Assembly (NCBI GenBank): GCA_015061145.1 | Contig: SUXD01000011.1 | Location: 1-64,000, forward strand | Reading direction: 5' to 3' | Length of the DNA stretch: 64,000 nucleotides | From: Bacteroidales bacterium | Lineage (GTDB): Bacteria; Bacteroidota; Bacteroidia; Bacteroidales; Paludibacteraceae | Part shown: positions 46,193-54,827 of the stretch, piece by piece | Layout of the letters: each line of letters opens with the position of its first letter | How positions within the stretch are numbered: the stretch's first letter is position 1 | The notes under the pieces: generated by a model | Databases searched by the model: none | Seen by the model: the letters and a program-made list of their open reading frames with translations, nothing else | What the model was told of the DNA's origin: nothing | Made by a program: the position numbers and the translations under genes

Positions 46193-48226
46193 TCATTGTA
46201 AATTCTTCAGCATCTCCTCCAGTTCCTTCTCCGTATCCGATTCCGTCTGCATCGCTTTCTGAAAATCGGCAATGGCGCCTTTCAAATCAATCTGCTCTTC
46301 CGGCTCGAAGGTGTCCACATAGCGCGGAATGTTGAGGTTGAACTCGTTTTCCTCGATTTCGTCCATGTCCACGATGGAGAAATAGCGCTTGCGCAGTTCG
46401 GGGTCGGCAAACATCTGCATCAGTTCTTCTTCCACATCGTCGATGGCTTGGCGTTGCTTTTCGGCTTTTTCGTTGGCTGCGTTTTCGCGTGCCGATTTGT
46501 CGGCAAGCAGTTTGTCCAATGCTTTCTGTGCAGTTCCCACAGCTTTGTTTTCGCTAGCAGTCGGTTTCTTTCCCTTAGCCTGCTTGTCGTTTATGTTCTC
46601 CTGTGCTTTATCCAGCTTTGTCCTTGCCCTGTTTATGTCTTCCGCCGTGTCCTTTTCGATTTCCGACAATTGGAAGTCGAGTTCTTCCTGAATTTCTACA
46701 TGAAGACGGCGTTTCTGCGAGCATATCCATTTCTTGGCAATTTCGATGTCGCCCCAGCTTTCGAGCATTGTGGAAATGCGCAGTACATCGTGTGGCTCCA
46801 GAACGCTCATGTTGGCATCCTCGCGATACCAGCCTTTCTTGGCGGCATAAACCATCAGCACCTTGTTCTTGCGTTCTTCGGGCTTGTTCTTGTCGAAGAA
46901 AATGATGGCACCTGGAATGGTTGTTCCGTAAAACAAGTTGCCTGGCAGTACCACAATGGCATCTATGATGTTGATATGCTGCCAGAAGTCAACTCCCTGC
47001 AGGAATCCGCGGCGAATAGTGTATTCAACATCGGCCTTGCGGTTCTGTCCGTCTTCCTCTTCAGTTTTCTCGGGCTGACCGCGGAATAAGACCCCCTGCG
47101 GACATACCACGCCGGCCTTACCCTTGTCGCTGAGCGAAGCAATTATGTGCTGAAGGAAGGCAAAATCACCGTTGCTGTAAGGCGGAACGCCATATACAAG
47201 GCGGTTGTACGGGTCAACAAACTCCTTTTTGTATTCAATCTGCGGTGTGCCGTCCTTTTTGTTGACGGTATTGCCTTTCTTGTCTTTCTTGGGTTCGCCG
47301 TTCTGTGCCCAGTTTTCGGCCGAAAACGGGAAATTTGCCATCACTTTGTCGAAAGTGCGGAGTTCAAGTTCGTTTTCCTCGTTCTTGAACTTGGGGTCGC
47401 GGATGGTATCGCCCTGTTCGATGCGGGCATCAAAGCCGTGCAGAATCATGTTTATGTTGCAGATAGCCCATGTGTTCCACACCAGTTCCTGTCCGAAAAG
47501 ACGGCTTTTAGGGTTGTCATTGTTTTCCCTAATATATTTTGCCGCATTCAGAAGGAAACCACCCGAGCCGCAAGTCGGGTCATAAATCGTTTCGCCTTTC
47601 TGTGGTTTCAGATAACGCACGATAATATCCACAACCTCTTGCGGAGTATAGAACTGTCCTGCCATCGTGCCACCTTTGTTTTCATCGGCAAACCGCTTTA
47701 TCAGGTATTCGTAGGCATCTCCAAGTACATCTACAGTAACATTCTTGTTGCTCAAATCCACGGCACTTAGGTAGTTGATGAGATTTGTAAGCACTTCGGG
47801 GTCTAGTTTCTTCCCGCCCGAACCGTCGGGAGCAGGCTCGTTCCAGCGTACAGTGTTGATAATGCCTTTTAGGAAATATTTGCCGTTCTTGTCGATGTTC
47901 TGCTCTGCTATGGAGGTAACGGCAGAATCAAGCTTTTCATTTTTCTTGTCGATAGGGGCAAGCCTGACATCTTCCCAGAAGCAGCCTTCGGGAATTGTGA
48001 AGTCGTGCTTTTTCTTTGCAATAACTTCTAGTTCTCGAGGAGAAGGTTCTCGAGCATAATCAATCACGAACTGTTCCTTCCCATTCTCAATTTCCCACAG
48101 GTAATTGTCGGAAAGACGCTTAAAGAACAGCAGTGAAAGTATGTACGACTTGTAATCCTCGACTTTGTCGCGTAATATATCTGCCATTCCGAAGAGCAGA
48201 CTTCCTAATGCTTGCTTTGTTATCAT
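46193..48226 (-). CDS. hsdM: Type I restriction-modification methyltransferase subunit
   Basis: 677 residues, an N6-adenine methylase. An N-terminal helical domain (about 1-165) precedes the SAM-binding motif DPTCGSGGFLLNAAKYI (about 220) and the catalytic motif, here NFPF in VMANFPFSAENWA rather than the usual NPPF/Y. A charged coiled coil (about 550-630: INRARTKLDKAQENIN, EKAEKQRQAIDDVEEELMQ) is extra length at the C-terminus and may contact HsdS or HsdR. It is the first gene of the operon, with a TAnnTTTG box about 155 bp upstream. Confidence 0.95.
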   Translation of the reverse strand: MITKQALGSLLFGMADILRDKVEDYKSYILSLLFFKRLSDNYLWEIENGKEQFVIDYAREPSPRELEVIAKKKHDFTIPEGCFWEDVRLAPIDKKNEKLDSAVTSIAEQNIDKNGKYFLKGIINTVRWNEPAPDGSGGKKLDPEVLTNLINYLSAVDLSNKNVTVDVLGDAYEYLIKRFADENKGGTMAGQFYTPQEVVDIIVRYLKPQKGETIYDPTCGSGGFLLNAAKYIRENNDNPKSRLFGQELVWNTWAICNINMILHGFDARIEQGDTIRDPKFKNEENELELRTFDKVMANFPFSAENWAQNGEPKKDKKGNTVNKKDGTPQIEYKKEFVDPYNRLVYGVPPYSNGDFAFLQHIIASLSDKGKAGVVCPQGVLFRGQPEKTEEEDGQNRKADVEYTIRRGFLQGVDFWQHINIIDAIVVLPGNLFYGTTIPGAIIFFDKNKPEERKNKVLMVYAAKKGWYREDANMSVLEPHDVLRISTMLESWGDIEIAKKWICSQKRRLHVEIQEELDFQLSEIEKDTAEDINRARTKLDKAQENINDKQAKGKKPTASENKAVGTAQKALDKLLADKSARENAANEKAEKQRQAIDDVEEELMQMFADPELRKRYFSIVDMDEIEENEFNLNIPRYVDTFEPEEQIDLKGAIADFQKAMQTESDTEKELEEMLKNLQ

Positions 48227-48380
48227 TTATTCAATGTTTGAGAATAATGCGTTTTTATTATTACATGACCGAACACATACCCATTGATATCACAATTTGC
48301 GACAACCTAAGGTTCATCCTTTTTCAGTTGTTTTCTTCTTTGCCATATTGTTCTTAACGGATAATGTCCTTTATTGGGTA

Positions 48381-48388
48381 CAAATTTA
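48381..48388 (-). promoter_or_regulatory. -7 promoter box for the hsd operon
   Basis: The minus strand reads TAAATTTG. Transcription would start near 48378, giving a leader of about 150 nt before hsdM. Confidence 0.5.
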
Positions 48389-48452
48389 CAAAAATTCTCC
48401 GATTGTTAAATATTTGTCAAACAACAATTTCGTTGCACTACTCCCTGTATTC

Positions 48453-48818
48453 TCACTTAGCCAGATACTCAAATAAATCAATTGTTCCGGCTTCGTCTTC
48501 GATATTGAGAGCGGGCACATACTCTACTATCCTTGTGGCGCCGTTCGATTTATCGACATAGAAGCGCACCAACGCACCCGTATAACTCCGAAAAACAACC
48601 AGATAGGTCGAATCCGTTTCTTCGCCCATCTCCAGATTCATAATGGAGGGATTGTCTTCGGCCACGCTCCAGTCGTAGGCGCTATGGCAATAATTGCTCA
48701 CACCCTCATAGGCCTTTTCGGCCGTCAAGCCGGCGCTTGGCGCAAGTTCTGACTTATTTTCACGGCACGAGCAAAAAAGTACAGCCGCACACACTAATGA
48801 CAAAGCAATGTATTTCAT
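48453..48818 (-). CDS. Small lipoprotein, function unknown
   Basis: 121 residues. Signal peptide with a plausible lipobox near LFCSC (Cys about 18: KYIALSLVCAAVLFCSC), then a compact domain with SAYDWSVAEDNPSIMNLEMG and VVFRSYTGALVRFYVDKSNG, a beta-rich pattern. No family recognised. It has its own TAnnTTTG box at 48854-48861 and stands alone upstream of the restriction operon on the same strand. Confidence 0.7.
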   Translation of the reverse strand: MKYIALSLVCAAVLFCSCRENKSELAPSAGLTAEKAYEGVSNYCHSAYDWSVAEDNPSIMNLEMGEETDSTYLVVFRSYTGALVRFYVDKSNGATRIVEYVPALNIEDEAGTIDLFEYLAK

Positions 48819-49183
48819 ATCAATTTCAGTTTTTTAAATTCGATTCTCCTTTGCAAAAATAAGAAACTGTTTTGAGACTTTACTGATTTCTTTTCAGAAT
48901 AACCACAAAGCCGTTTCTGCATCCAAAAACCGTCATTTTAAGCGGAGAAAAATAACTTAACTTGCTGATAATAAGTTTATTAATGGCATAATAAAAACCG
49001 TAAAACGCTGATTATCAACACCTTGTAAATCCGCTCTTCGCTACTTGTTTGCTATTTCTCTGCTATTTGTCCGCTACCTGTTCGCTTCCTGTTCGCTTCC
49101 TGTTCGCTTCGGAGGTTCAAAAAATTGGCATTTTGAACGAAAAACACACAAAACAATCCTATTTGTTAAGACACGATTACATA

Positions 49184-49202
49184 TTTGCAACTTGGTTGCA
49201 AA
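49184..49202. promoter_or_regulatory. Operator-like palindrome upstream of the permease
   Basis: TTTGCAAC-TTG-GTTGCAAA is perfectly symmetric (8-bp arms, 3-bp spacer). It covers the -33 region of the permease promoter, so a bound repressor would block it. A metal-sensing regulator of the Fur or ArsR type is a natural candidate. Confidence 0.6.
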
Positions 49203-49212
49203 AAATTGTATT

Positions 49213-49220
49213 TACCTTTG
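49213..49220 (+). promoter_or_regulatory. -7 promoter box for the permease gene
   Basis: TACCTTTG matches TAnnTTTG, with TTG 18 bp upstream and the ATG at 49244 23 bp downstream. Confidence 0.6.
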
Positions 49221-49243
49221 CATCAAGAAAAAAAACGAAAGAT

Positions 49244-50488
49244 ATGAATGAAATTATCGCTTTAATCAACCAGATGTCGCCCTACCTGCTGTTGGGGTTC
49301 CTGTTTTCGGGCATTCTGCACGCTTTTGTGCCACAAGGAGTCTATAACAAATATTTGTCGGGAAACGACTTTAAATCGGTATTCTATGCCACCCTGTTCG
49401 GCATTCCGCTGCCGCTCTGTTCGTGCGGTGTGATACCCACGGCCATGTCGTTGCGCAAAGAGGGCGCATCGAAAGGCGCCACAACCGCTTTCTTGATAGC
49501 CACGCCGCAGACGGGCATCGACTCCATTGCCGCCACCTACTCTATCCTTGGTCCGGCATTTGCAGTGATACGCCCCGTTGCCGCACTGTTCACCGCACTG
49601 TTCGGCGGACTGTTTGTGAACGCCGTATCGAAAAACGAGAAAGACAACATGGTCGCCGCTGACGAGTGCAAGGGCGACTGCTGCACGACAAAGAACGAGA
49701 AAAGAAGTTTTTCGCAAAAGATTGTCGAAGCCTTAAAATACGCATTTGTAGATATGATGGGCGACATCGGCAAATGGCTGGTGATTGGTCTGGTGATAGC
49801 CGGTCTGATTACTGTTTTTGTGCCCAAGGAGTTCTTCTCATTGTTTGCCGACTCCACCCTGCTGAGCATGCTGTTTGTGCTGCTGCTTGCCATCCCGATG
49901 TATCTGTGCGCCACAGGTTCCATTCCCATTGCCGTGGCATTGATGCTGAAAGGGCTTTCGCCTGGCACCGCCCTGCTGATGCTGATGGCAGGTCCCGCCT
50001 CAAATGCCGCATCGATGCTGGTTGTGGGCAAGGTGCTGGGCAAAAAGACGCTGATAGCCTATCTAGCCTCCATCATCTGCGGCGCTGTGCTGTTCGGACT
50101 CGCCATCGACTATCTGCTGCCGCGCGAATGGTTCACCGAGAAGCTTACCGCCATCGCCTGCTGCCACTCCGACGGCTCTTCGTGGTTCAATATCGGATGC
50201 TCCATACTGCTTGGCATCATGCTGATTTATGCCATCCTTATCCGTCCGCACCACCATCATCACGAACACGAAACGACCAACAATAAAACCTTTAACATGA
50301 TTTTACACATCACAGGAATGAATTGCAACCATTGTCGCGCGAATGCAGAAAAAGCCATTGCCAATGTGGAAGGCGTGACATCGGTACATGTAGATTTGCA
50401 AAGCGGCGAAGCCCAGATTGACGGAAATCCGTCGATAGAAGATGTACGCAAGGCTGTAGAAGCCATCGGGTTCGGACTGAAGGAATAA
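49244..50488 (+). CDS. Metal-type permease (SO_0444/DUF318-like) with fused HMA domain
   Basis: 414 residues from ATG 49244; the 65-codon upstream extension overlaps operator and promoter and is rejected. About eight membrane segments; FGIPLPLCSCGVIPTAMSL carries the C-S-C-G motif of this permease family, thought to export copper, zinc or arsenic compounds. A cytoplasmic C-C loop (DECKGDCCTTKN, about 145) may bind metal. A His-rich linker (PHHHHHEHE) near 340 leads to a C-terminal HMA domain with MNCNHCRANAEKAI, the M-x-C-x-x-C metal site. Metal identity unknown. Confidence 0.85.
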   Translation: MNEIIALINQMSPYLLLGFLFSGILHAFVPQGVYNKYLSGNDFKSVFYATLFGIPLPLCSCGVIPTAMSLRKEGASKGATTAFLIATPQTGIDSIAATYSILGPAFAVIRPVAALFTALFGGLFVNAVSKNEKDNMVAADECKGDCCTTKNEKRSFSQKIVEALKYAFVDMMGDIGKWLVIGLVIAGLITVFVPKEFFSLFADSTLLSMLFVLLLAIPMYLCATGSIPIAVALMLKGLSPGTALLMLMAGPASNAASMLVVGKVLGKKTLIAYLASIICGAVLFGLAIDYLLPREWFTEKLTAIACCHSDGSSWFNIGCSILLGIMLIYAILIRPHHHHHEHETTNNKTFNMILHITGMNCNHCRANAEKAIANVEGVTSVHVDLQSGEAQIDGNPSIEDVRKAVEAIGFGLKE

Positions 50489-50492
50489 GCGT

Positions 50493-52133
50493 TCAGAACG
50501 GCGCAGGGACCAAGAATTCCACTTGTTTCAGCGTGTGCGGATGCACAAACGAAATGTATTCGGCATGCAGAAACAACCGTTCAGCCTTGCGCCCATAGAG
50601 CTCGTCGCCCGCTATGGGAGCGTCGAGTCCGTCGGGATGTGCGGCATGCACACGCAGCTGGTGTGTCCGTCCGGTATGCGGCACAAACGAAACACGGCAG
50701 CGTCCATCCTCATCCCCTTTCACTTCGAACAGCGTAACGGCCTCCTTGCCAAATTCGTGATGCACCATCTGACGCGGGCGGTCGTTGATGTCGGGACACA
50801 ACGGCAACGCTACAGTGCCCTGCTGCAGTTGCGGCCGGCGGTCGAGCAGCGCCACATACCTTTTTTTAACCGTGCGTTCGGCAAACTGTCGCTGCAAGTG
50901 CTTGTAGGTAATCTCGTCTTTCGCCACCACCAGAATGCCCGATGTGGACATGTCGAGCCGATGCGCCACTTTTGCCTCAGGATAGCGTTCACGCGCCCAT
51001 TGCTCCACCGAAACGGCATATTCGCCCTTTCCTTTTGCCGACAGCATCCCCGACGGTTTGTTCAACACCAGCAGCCAAGGGTCGTCATAAATCACCTCAG
51101 GCCGAAGGTCGGCATTGCTCCGCAGCGGATTGGGTTCGACAGGCAACCCCTGCAGCATAAAATTCAGTATCGGTTCGCACTTGGCATGGCACGACGGATA
51201 GAACTCGCCATGACGGCGAATTTCGTTCTTCGGCGAATCGCCATACCAAAACTCTGCCATGGCTAGCGGTTTGAGATTCTCGTTGTAGGCAAATTGCAAC
51301 AGTTTAGGCGCAGCGCACTCACCCGTTCCGGCTGGCGGCATTTTCTGTTCGGACGCAAAAATGTCGTACACGCTTCGCTGCTCGCCAAAGGCATTTTTCA
51401 GTATGTAATTCTCAAACAAAAAGCGCTGCAAATCGGCCGAACGCTCACGGCGCTGACACTTGAGACGGGCTATTTCGTCCTCGCGCGCCGCCACCAACGC
51501 CGACACCTCGGCCACCTTTTGCGAATATATAAGTTTCATTCTTTTGTATTCTGCTTTCGCAAAGGCGCTTTCAGCATTTAACGAATCAGATGACTTACCG
51601 TCATCAGAAAGCGATTTCCGTAATTTTTCACGCCGCGTTTTATCCTCCGACATCCGTTTTTTGAAGTCGGCAAGCGCCGTTTCCGCCTCGTGTTTTATCA
51701 GAATAAGGCGCTCACGCAAATCAGCGAGTTCCTTCGCCCCTTCGAGTTCGGATATATGTCGGTTCAATGCCGATATTTCATCTTCCTCCTGTTTGAAATG
51801 CAAGTGCGGATTGAGCAAATCGTAAACCGGCGGAACAAAAAACGGCAAGTCGTTGGTGCCCTGCAGAAGTCCGGAAAAAGCGGCTAAAAAACCCACTTCG
51901 CCATCGGGTGCCTGCACCAAGAGTACGCCAAACATTTTTCCGCGGCGCAACTCCTCAGCCCAATTTTCCTGCTGCTCCAAATAACGCATCACCGATTCCG
52001 AAGCCTGCACGCAAAGCGGATGAGGCACATACGAAAACGGACAGTTGAAAAGGAGCGGGAGCTGACAAGCATCCACGCCTCGGAGCGAATGAAAACGAGC
52101 ATTCATCTGAAAAAGTCTGCTATTATTCTGCAA
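50493..52133 (-). CDS. RluA-family pseudouridine synthase with N-terminal extension
   Basis: 546 residues. The catalytic domain (about 345-546) shows VLNKPSGMLS, the active-site block AHRLDMSTSGILVVAK with the catalytic Asp, and GRTHQLRVHAAH. The first 340 residues are extra compared with RluA or RluC and include a coiled coil (about 120-230: LADLRERLILIKHEAETALA, KKRMSEDKTRREKLRK). This long form occurs in Bacteroidota. The RNA target (23S rRNA or tRNA position) cannot be told. It is divergent from the nitroreductase, with 34 bp between starts. Confidence 0.88.
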   Translation of the reverse strand: MQNNSRLFQMNARFHSLRGVDACQLPLLFNCPFSYVPHPLCVQASESVMRYLEQQENWAEELRRGKMFGVLLVQAPDGEVGFLAAFSGLLQGTNDLPFFVPPVYDLLNPHLHFKQEEDEISALNRHISELEGAKELADLRERLILIKHEAETALADFKKRMSEDKTRREKLRKSLSDDGKSSDSLNAESAFAKAEYKRMKLIYSQKVAEVSALVAAREDEIARLKCQRRERSADLQRFLFENYILKNAFGEQRSVYDIFASEQKMPPAGTGECAAPKLLQFAYNENLKPLAMAEFWYGDSPKNEIRRHGEFYPSCHAKCEPILNFMLQGLPVEPNPLRSNADLRPEVIYDDPWLLVLNKPSGMLSAKGKGEYAVSVEQWARERYPEAKVAHRLDMSTSGILVVAKDEITYKHLQRQFAERTVKKRYVALLDRRPQLQQGTVALPLCPDINDRPRQMVHHEFGKEAVTLFEVKGDEDGRCRVSFVPHTGRTHQLRVHAAHPDGLDAPIAGDELYGRKAERLFLHAEYISFVHPHTLKQVEFLVPAPF

Positions 52134-52140
52134 AAATAAC

Positions 52141-52148
52141 TATCTTTG
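52141..52148 (+). promoter_or_regulatory. -7 promoter box for the nitroreductase gene
   Basis: TATCTTTG matches TAnnTTTG, 19 bp before ATG 52168. It excludes the TTG at 52150 as start. Confidence 0.55.
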
Positions 52149-52167
52149 TTTGTTTAAAAAATATGAA

Positions 52168-52917
52168 ATGGACATTTTGAATCTTCTCAATTCGCACAAA
52201 AGCATCAGAGCATACGCCGACAAAGATATCAGCGAGGATTTGCTCGATGAACTGATTAACGCTTCGTGCCGCGCATCGAACACCGGCAACATGCAACTCT
52301 ACAGCATCATCGCCACCCGTGACAAACAACTGAAAGAGAAGCTGGCGCCCTACCACTTCAATCAAAAAATGGTGACCGAGGCTCCCGTAGTGCTCACTTT
52401 CTGCGCCGACCTGAACCGATTTGAGAAATGGTGCGACCAACGAAACGCCCAACATGGATACGACAATTTCCAGTCGTTCTACTGGGCTACCATCGATGCC
52501 ATACTTGCTGCACAAAACTTTTGCATTGCCGCCGAAAGCCGCGGACTAGGCATCTGTTTTTTAGGTACCACCACCTATCTCACCAAAGAGATTATAGAAG
52601 TGCTGAACATACCGAAACACGTTGTTCCTGTGACAACAGTCACCGTAGGATACCCAAAAGACGACAACGCCCCCCTCTCCGACCGTCTGCCTGTAGAGGG
52701 CGTTCTGCACAAAGAAACCTACCACGACTATACGGCTGCCGACATCGAAAGGATTTATGCCCCTAAAGAAGCACTGCCCGAAAATCAGAATTTTGTAAAA
52801 ATTAACAATAAGGAGAACTTGGCGCAAATTTTCACCGACATACGATACAAAAAAGAAGACAACGAGCTGTTCTCCGAACGATTGCTGAATACGCTCAAAG
52901 AACAAGGAATCTTTTAA
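52168..52917 (+). CDS. Nitroreductase-family NAD(P)H oxidoreductase
   Basis: 249 residues from ATG 52168. SHKSIRAYADKDISEDLLDELINASCRASNTGNMQLYSI is the N-terminal FMN-binding block, and AESRGLGICFLGTTTY the second FMN region, matching NfsA/FRP-like flavoproteins that reduce nitro, quinone or flavin substrates. The physiological substrate is unknown. It is the first gene of a plus-strand run; the patatin gene starts 16 bp later. Confidence 0.88.
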   Translation: MDILNLLNSHKSIRAYADKDISEDLLDELINASCRASNTGNMQLYSIIATRDKQLKEKLAPYHFNQKMVTEAPVVLTFCADLNRFEKWCDQRNAQHGYDNFQSFYWATIDAILAAQNFCIAAESRGLGICFLGTTTYLTKEIIEVLNIPKHVVPVTTVTVGYPKDDNAPLSDRLPVEGVLHKETYHDYTAADIERIYAPKEALPENQNFVKINNKENLAQIFTDIRYKKEDNELFSERLLNTLKEQGIF

Positions 52918-52933
52918 CAACAAGAATACGAAC

Positions 52934-53782
52934 ATGTCAAAAACAGCTTTAATACTCGAAGGAGGCGGTATGCGCGGAGCGTACACCACCGGCGTGCTCG
53001 ATTTCTTTTTGGAGAAAGGCATCGTATTCGACGCCTGCTACGCCGTATCGGCTGGAGCCGGGCACGCCTGCTCTTTCCTTTCAGGGCAAAAAGGACGCGC
53101 TATCCGTGTGAATGTCAATTATCTGAACAACTGGCGATATTGCAGCGTCCGTTCGCTGCTGACGACAGGATGCTATTTCGGCACCGACTTTATTTACAAA
53201 ACCATACCAGAGCAATTGGATTTGTTTGACTACAAGACTTTTGCCGAAAAGAAAACAAAGTTCTACGCCTGCGTCACCAACATGGAAACCGCCCAAGCGG
53301 AATACCTGCCCGTGAACGACCTCCGAGCCGACTACATGAAAGTGGCGGCCTCCAGTTCGCTGCCCTTCATCTCGAAAATCGCCGAAATAGACGGCGAGAA
53401 ATATCTCGACGGCGGCTTTGCCGATTCCATTCCCGTGAAAAAGGCGATGGATGACGGATACGACAAATTCGTAGTGGTGCTGACACAACCTTACGGATAC
53501 AAGAAAAAAGAAGTGTCGTTCCCTGGAATATTCAAACAATTCTACAAAAAATACCCAAAATTCGTGGCTACAGCCATCAACCGTCCTGACATGTACAACA
53601 AGACAACACAAGCTGTAAACGAATGGGAACAGGAAGGAAAAATTTTTGTCGTTCGTCCGCAAACTTCGCTCAATATCGGACGTTTGGAGAAAAACGGCGA
53701 AAAACTGCTGCACCTGCACACCGTAGGCTACAACGACATGAAAGCTAAAGAAGAACAATTAACCAAATATCTACAATCATGA
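52934..53782 (+). CDS. Patatin-like phospholipase (YjjU type)
   Basis: 282 residues. The oxyanion loop is in LEGGGMRGAYTTGVLDFF, the nucleophile Ser in YAVSAGAG (first Gly of G-x-S-x-G replaced by Ala), and the catalytic Asp in DGGFADSIP. The size and C-terminus (YKKYPKFVATAINRPDMYN) fit the YjjU subgroup. Predicted to cleave acyl chains from phospholipids or lipid esters, probably in the cytosol. It overlaps the rhodanese gene by 4 bp. Confidence 0.9.
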   Translation: MSKTALILEGGGMRGAYTTGVLDFFLEKGIVFDACYAVSAGAGHACSFLSGQKGRAIRVNVNYLNNWRYCSVRSLLTTGCYFGTDFIYKTIPEQLDLFDYKTFAEKKTKFYACVTNMETAQAEYLPVNDLRADYMKVAASSSLPFISKIAEIDGEKYLDGGFADSIPVKKAMDDGYDKFVVVLTQPYGYKKKEVSFPGIFKQFYKKYPKFVATAINRPDMYNKTTQAVNEWEQEGKIFVVRPQTSLNIGRLEKNGEKLLHLHTVGYNDMKAKEEQLTKYLQS

Positions 53783-54174
53783 AACTAAAAAACGTATTAC
53801 TAAGTTTTATGCTGCTTATAGGCGTATCTACCGCATGCACAGCCAAACAGCCAGCACAAGTGAAACTTGATGTGCAGCAAGCGGTGGAGAAAATGAACAA
53901 GAGCAAGAAATTCATCATCGTGGATGTGCGCACCGCCAAAGAATACTACGACGGTCATGTGGAAAACGCCGTACTGATGCCAATGCAAGAAATGGACACC
54001 ATGGCAGAAAAAATTCTGCCCAACAAGAAACAAACCATTTTTCTGTATTGCCGCACTGGCAGAAGAAGCAACATCGTAGCCCAGAAGCTCATCGAAAGCG
54101 GATACAAGTCGGTATATGACATCGGAGGCGTGATGGACAAAGGATTCACCGACGCTTTCAAAATCGTGAAATAA
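53779..54174 (+). CDS. Exported single-domain rhodanese
   Basis: 131 residues. A signal peptide (KLKNVLLSFMLLIGVSTAC, possibly a lipobox ending at C20) precedes a rhodanese domain with IIVDVRTAKEYYDGHVENA and the active-site loop YCRTGRRSN; the Cys carries the persulfide. It probably acts in sulfur transfer in the periplasm. It starts inside the patatin stop. Confidence 0.87.
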   Translation: MKLKNVLLSFMLLIGVSTACTAKQPAQVKLDVQQAVEKMNKSKKFIIVDVRTAKEYYDGHVENAVLMPMQEMDTMAEKILPNKKQTIFLYCRTGRRSNIVAQKLIESGYKSVYDIGGVMDKGFTDAFKIVK

Positions 54175-54247
54175 CACCCGCAACTTTACTTTATTTATTT
54201 TCAGTTTTGCCAGAACAATACTGAACAAAACCGCTATTCCTTAAACG

Positions 54248-54817
54248 ATGACTATTCAAGAATTTAAAAAACACATATCGGAAGGTCGTTCGGTGTGCGG
54301 CGGCAGCGAAGCGCACCTGCTGATGCACGAGCTGAGTCAGAATGCCCTGAAAATAACGATGGAACTGAACAACAAATACCATACCCCCGAAGAGGTGCGC
54401 CAACTGCTGTCGGAGCTATGGGGCATAAAAGTTCCCGAAACACTGGGGCTATTCCCTCCATTCTATACCGACTGTGGCAAAAATACGGTTGTCGGAGAAC
54501 GCACTTTCATCAATGCGGGATGCAAATTTCAAGATCAAGGCGGAATACGCATCGGTAACGACTGCCTGATAGGTCACAATGCCACCCTTTGCACCATCAA
54601 CCATGCACAAGACCCGATGCACAGAGCTGACATGACTTTTGCACCCATTGTCATTGAAGACAAAGTGTGGATTGGCGCAAATGTCACAATTCTGCAAGGA
54701 GTGACTATAGGCGAAGGCGCCATCGTAGCAGCCGGAGCGGTAGTAAACAAAGATGTGGCGCCACGCACTGTCGTAGGCGGCATACCTGCCAAATTCATCA
54801 AAAAAATTCCTGCTTAA
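54248..54817 (+). CDS. Hexapeptide-repeat acetyltransferase (Maa/LacA type)
   Basis: 189 residues. A helical N-terminus (about 1-60, MAC domain-like) is followed by left-handed beta-helix repeats (about 75-185), including NHAQDPMHR, IVIEDKVWIGANVTILQGVT and IGEGAIVAAGAVVNKDV. It transfers acetyl from acetyl-CoA to a sugar or similar hydroxyl; the acceptor is unknown. It lies 73 bp after the rhodanese gene and 10 bp before the next. Confidence 0.88.
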   Translation: MTIQEFKKHISEGRSVCGGSEAHLLMHELSQNALKITMELNNKYHTPEEVRQLLSELWGIKVPETLGLFPPFYTDCGKNTVVGERTFINAGCKFQDQGGIRIGNDCLIGHNATLCTINHAQDPMHRADMTFAPIVIEDKVWIGANVTILQGVTIGEGAIVAAGAVVNKDVAPRTVVGGIPAKFIKKIPA

Positions 54818-54827
54818 TTGCAAAAAT

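Larger units (their letters stand above)
48819..49243. other. Divergent intergenic region with tandem 11-mers
   Basis: 425 bp between the lipoprotein gene and the permease. It holds a minus-strand -7 box (48854-48861, TATTTTTG), three copies of the 11-mer CCTGTTCGCTT (49077-49109), the palindrome at 49184 and the permease promoter at 49213. The reading frame upstream of the permease is open through here but has no coding character. Confidence 0.65.

Noticed and set aside
48239..48452. Possible small gene upstream of hsdM
   Set aside because: Short frames only, with no conserved motif. The stretch is better explained as the operon promoter and leader.
49049..49243. 65-codon N-terminal extension of the permease
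   Set aside because: It overlaps the 11-mer repeats, the palindrome and the promoter box, and has no membrane or signal character.
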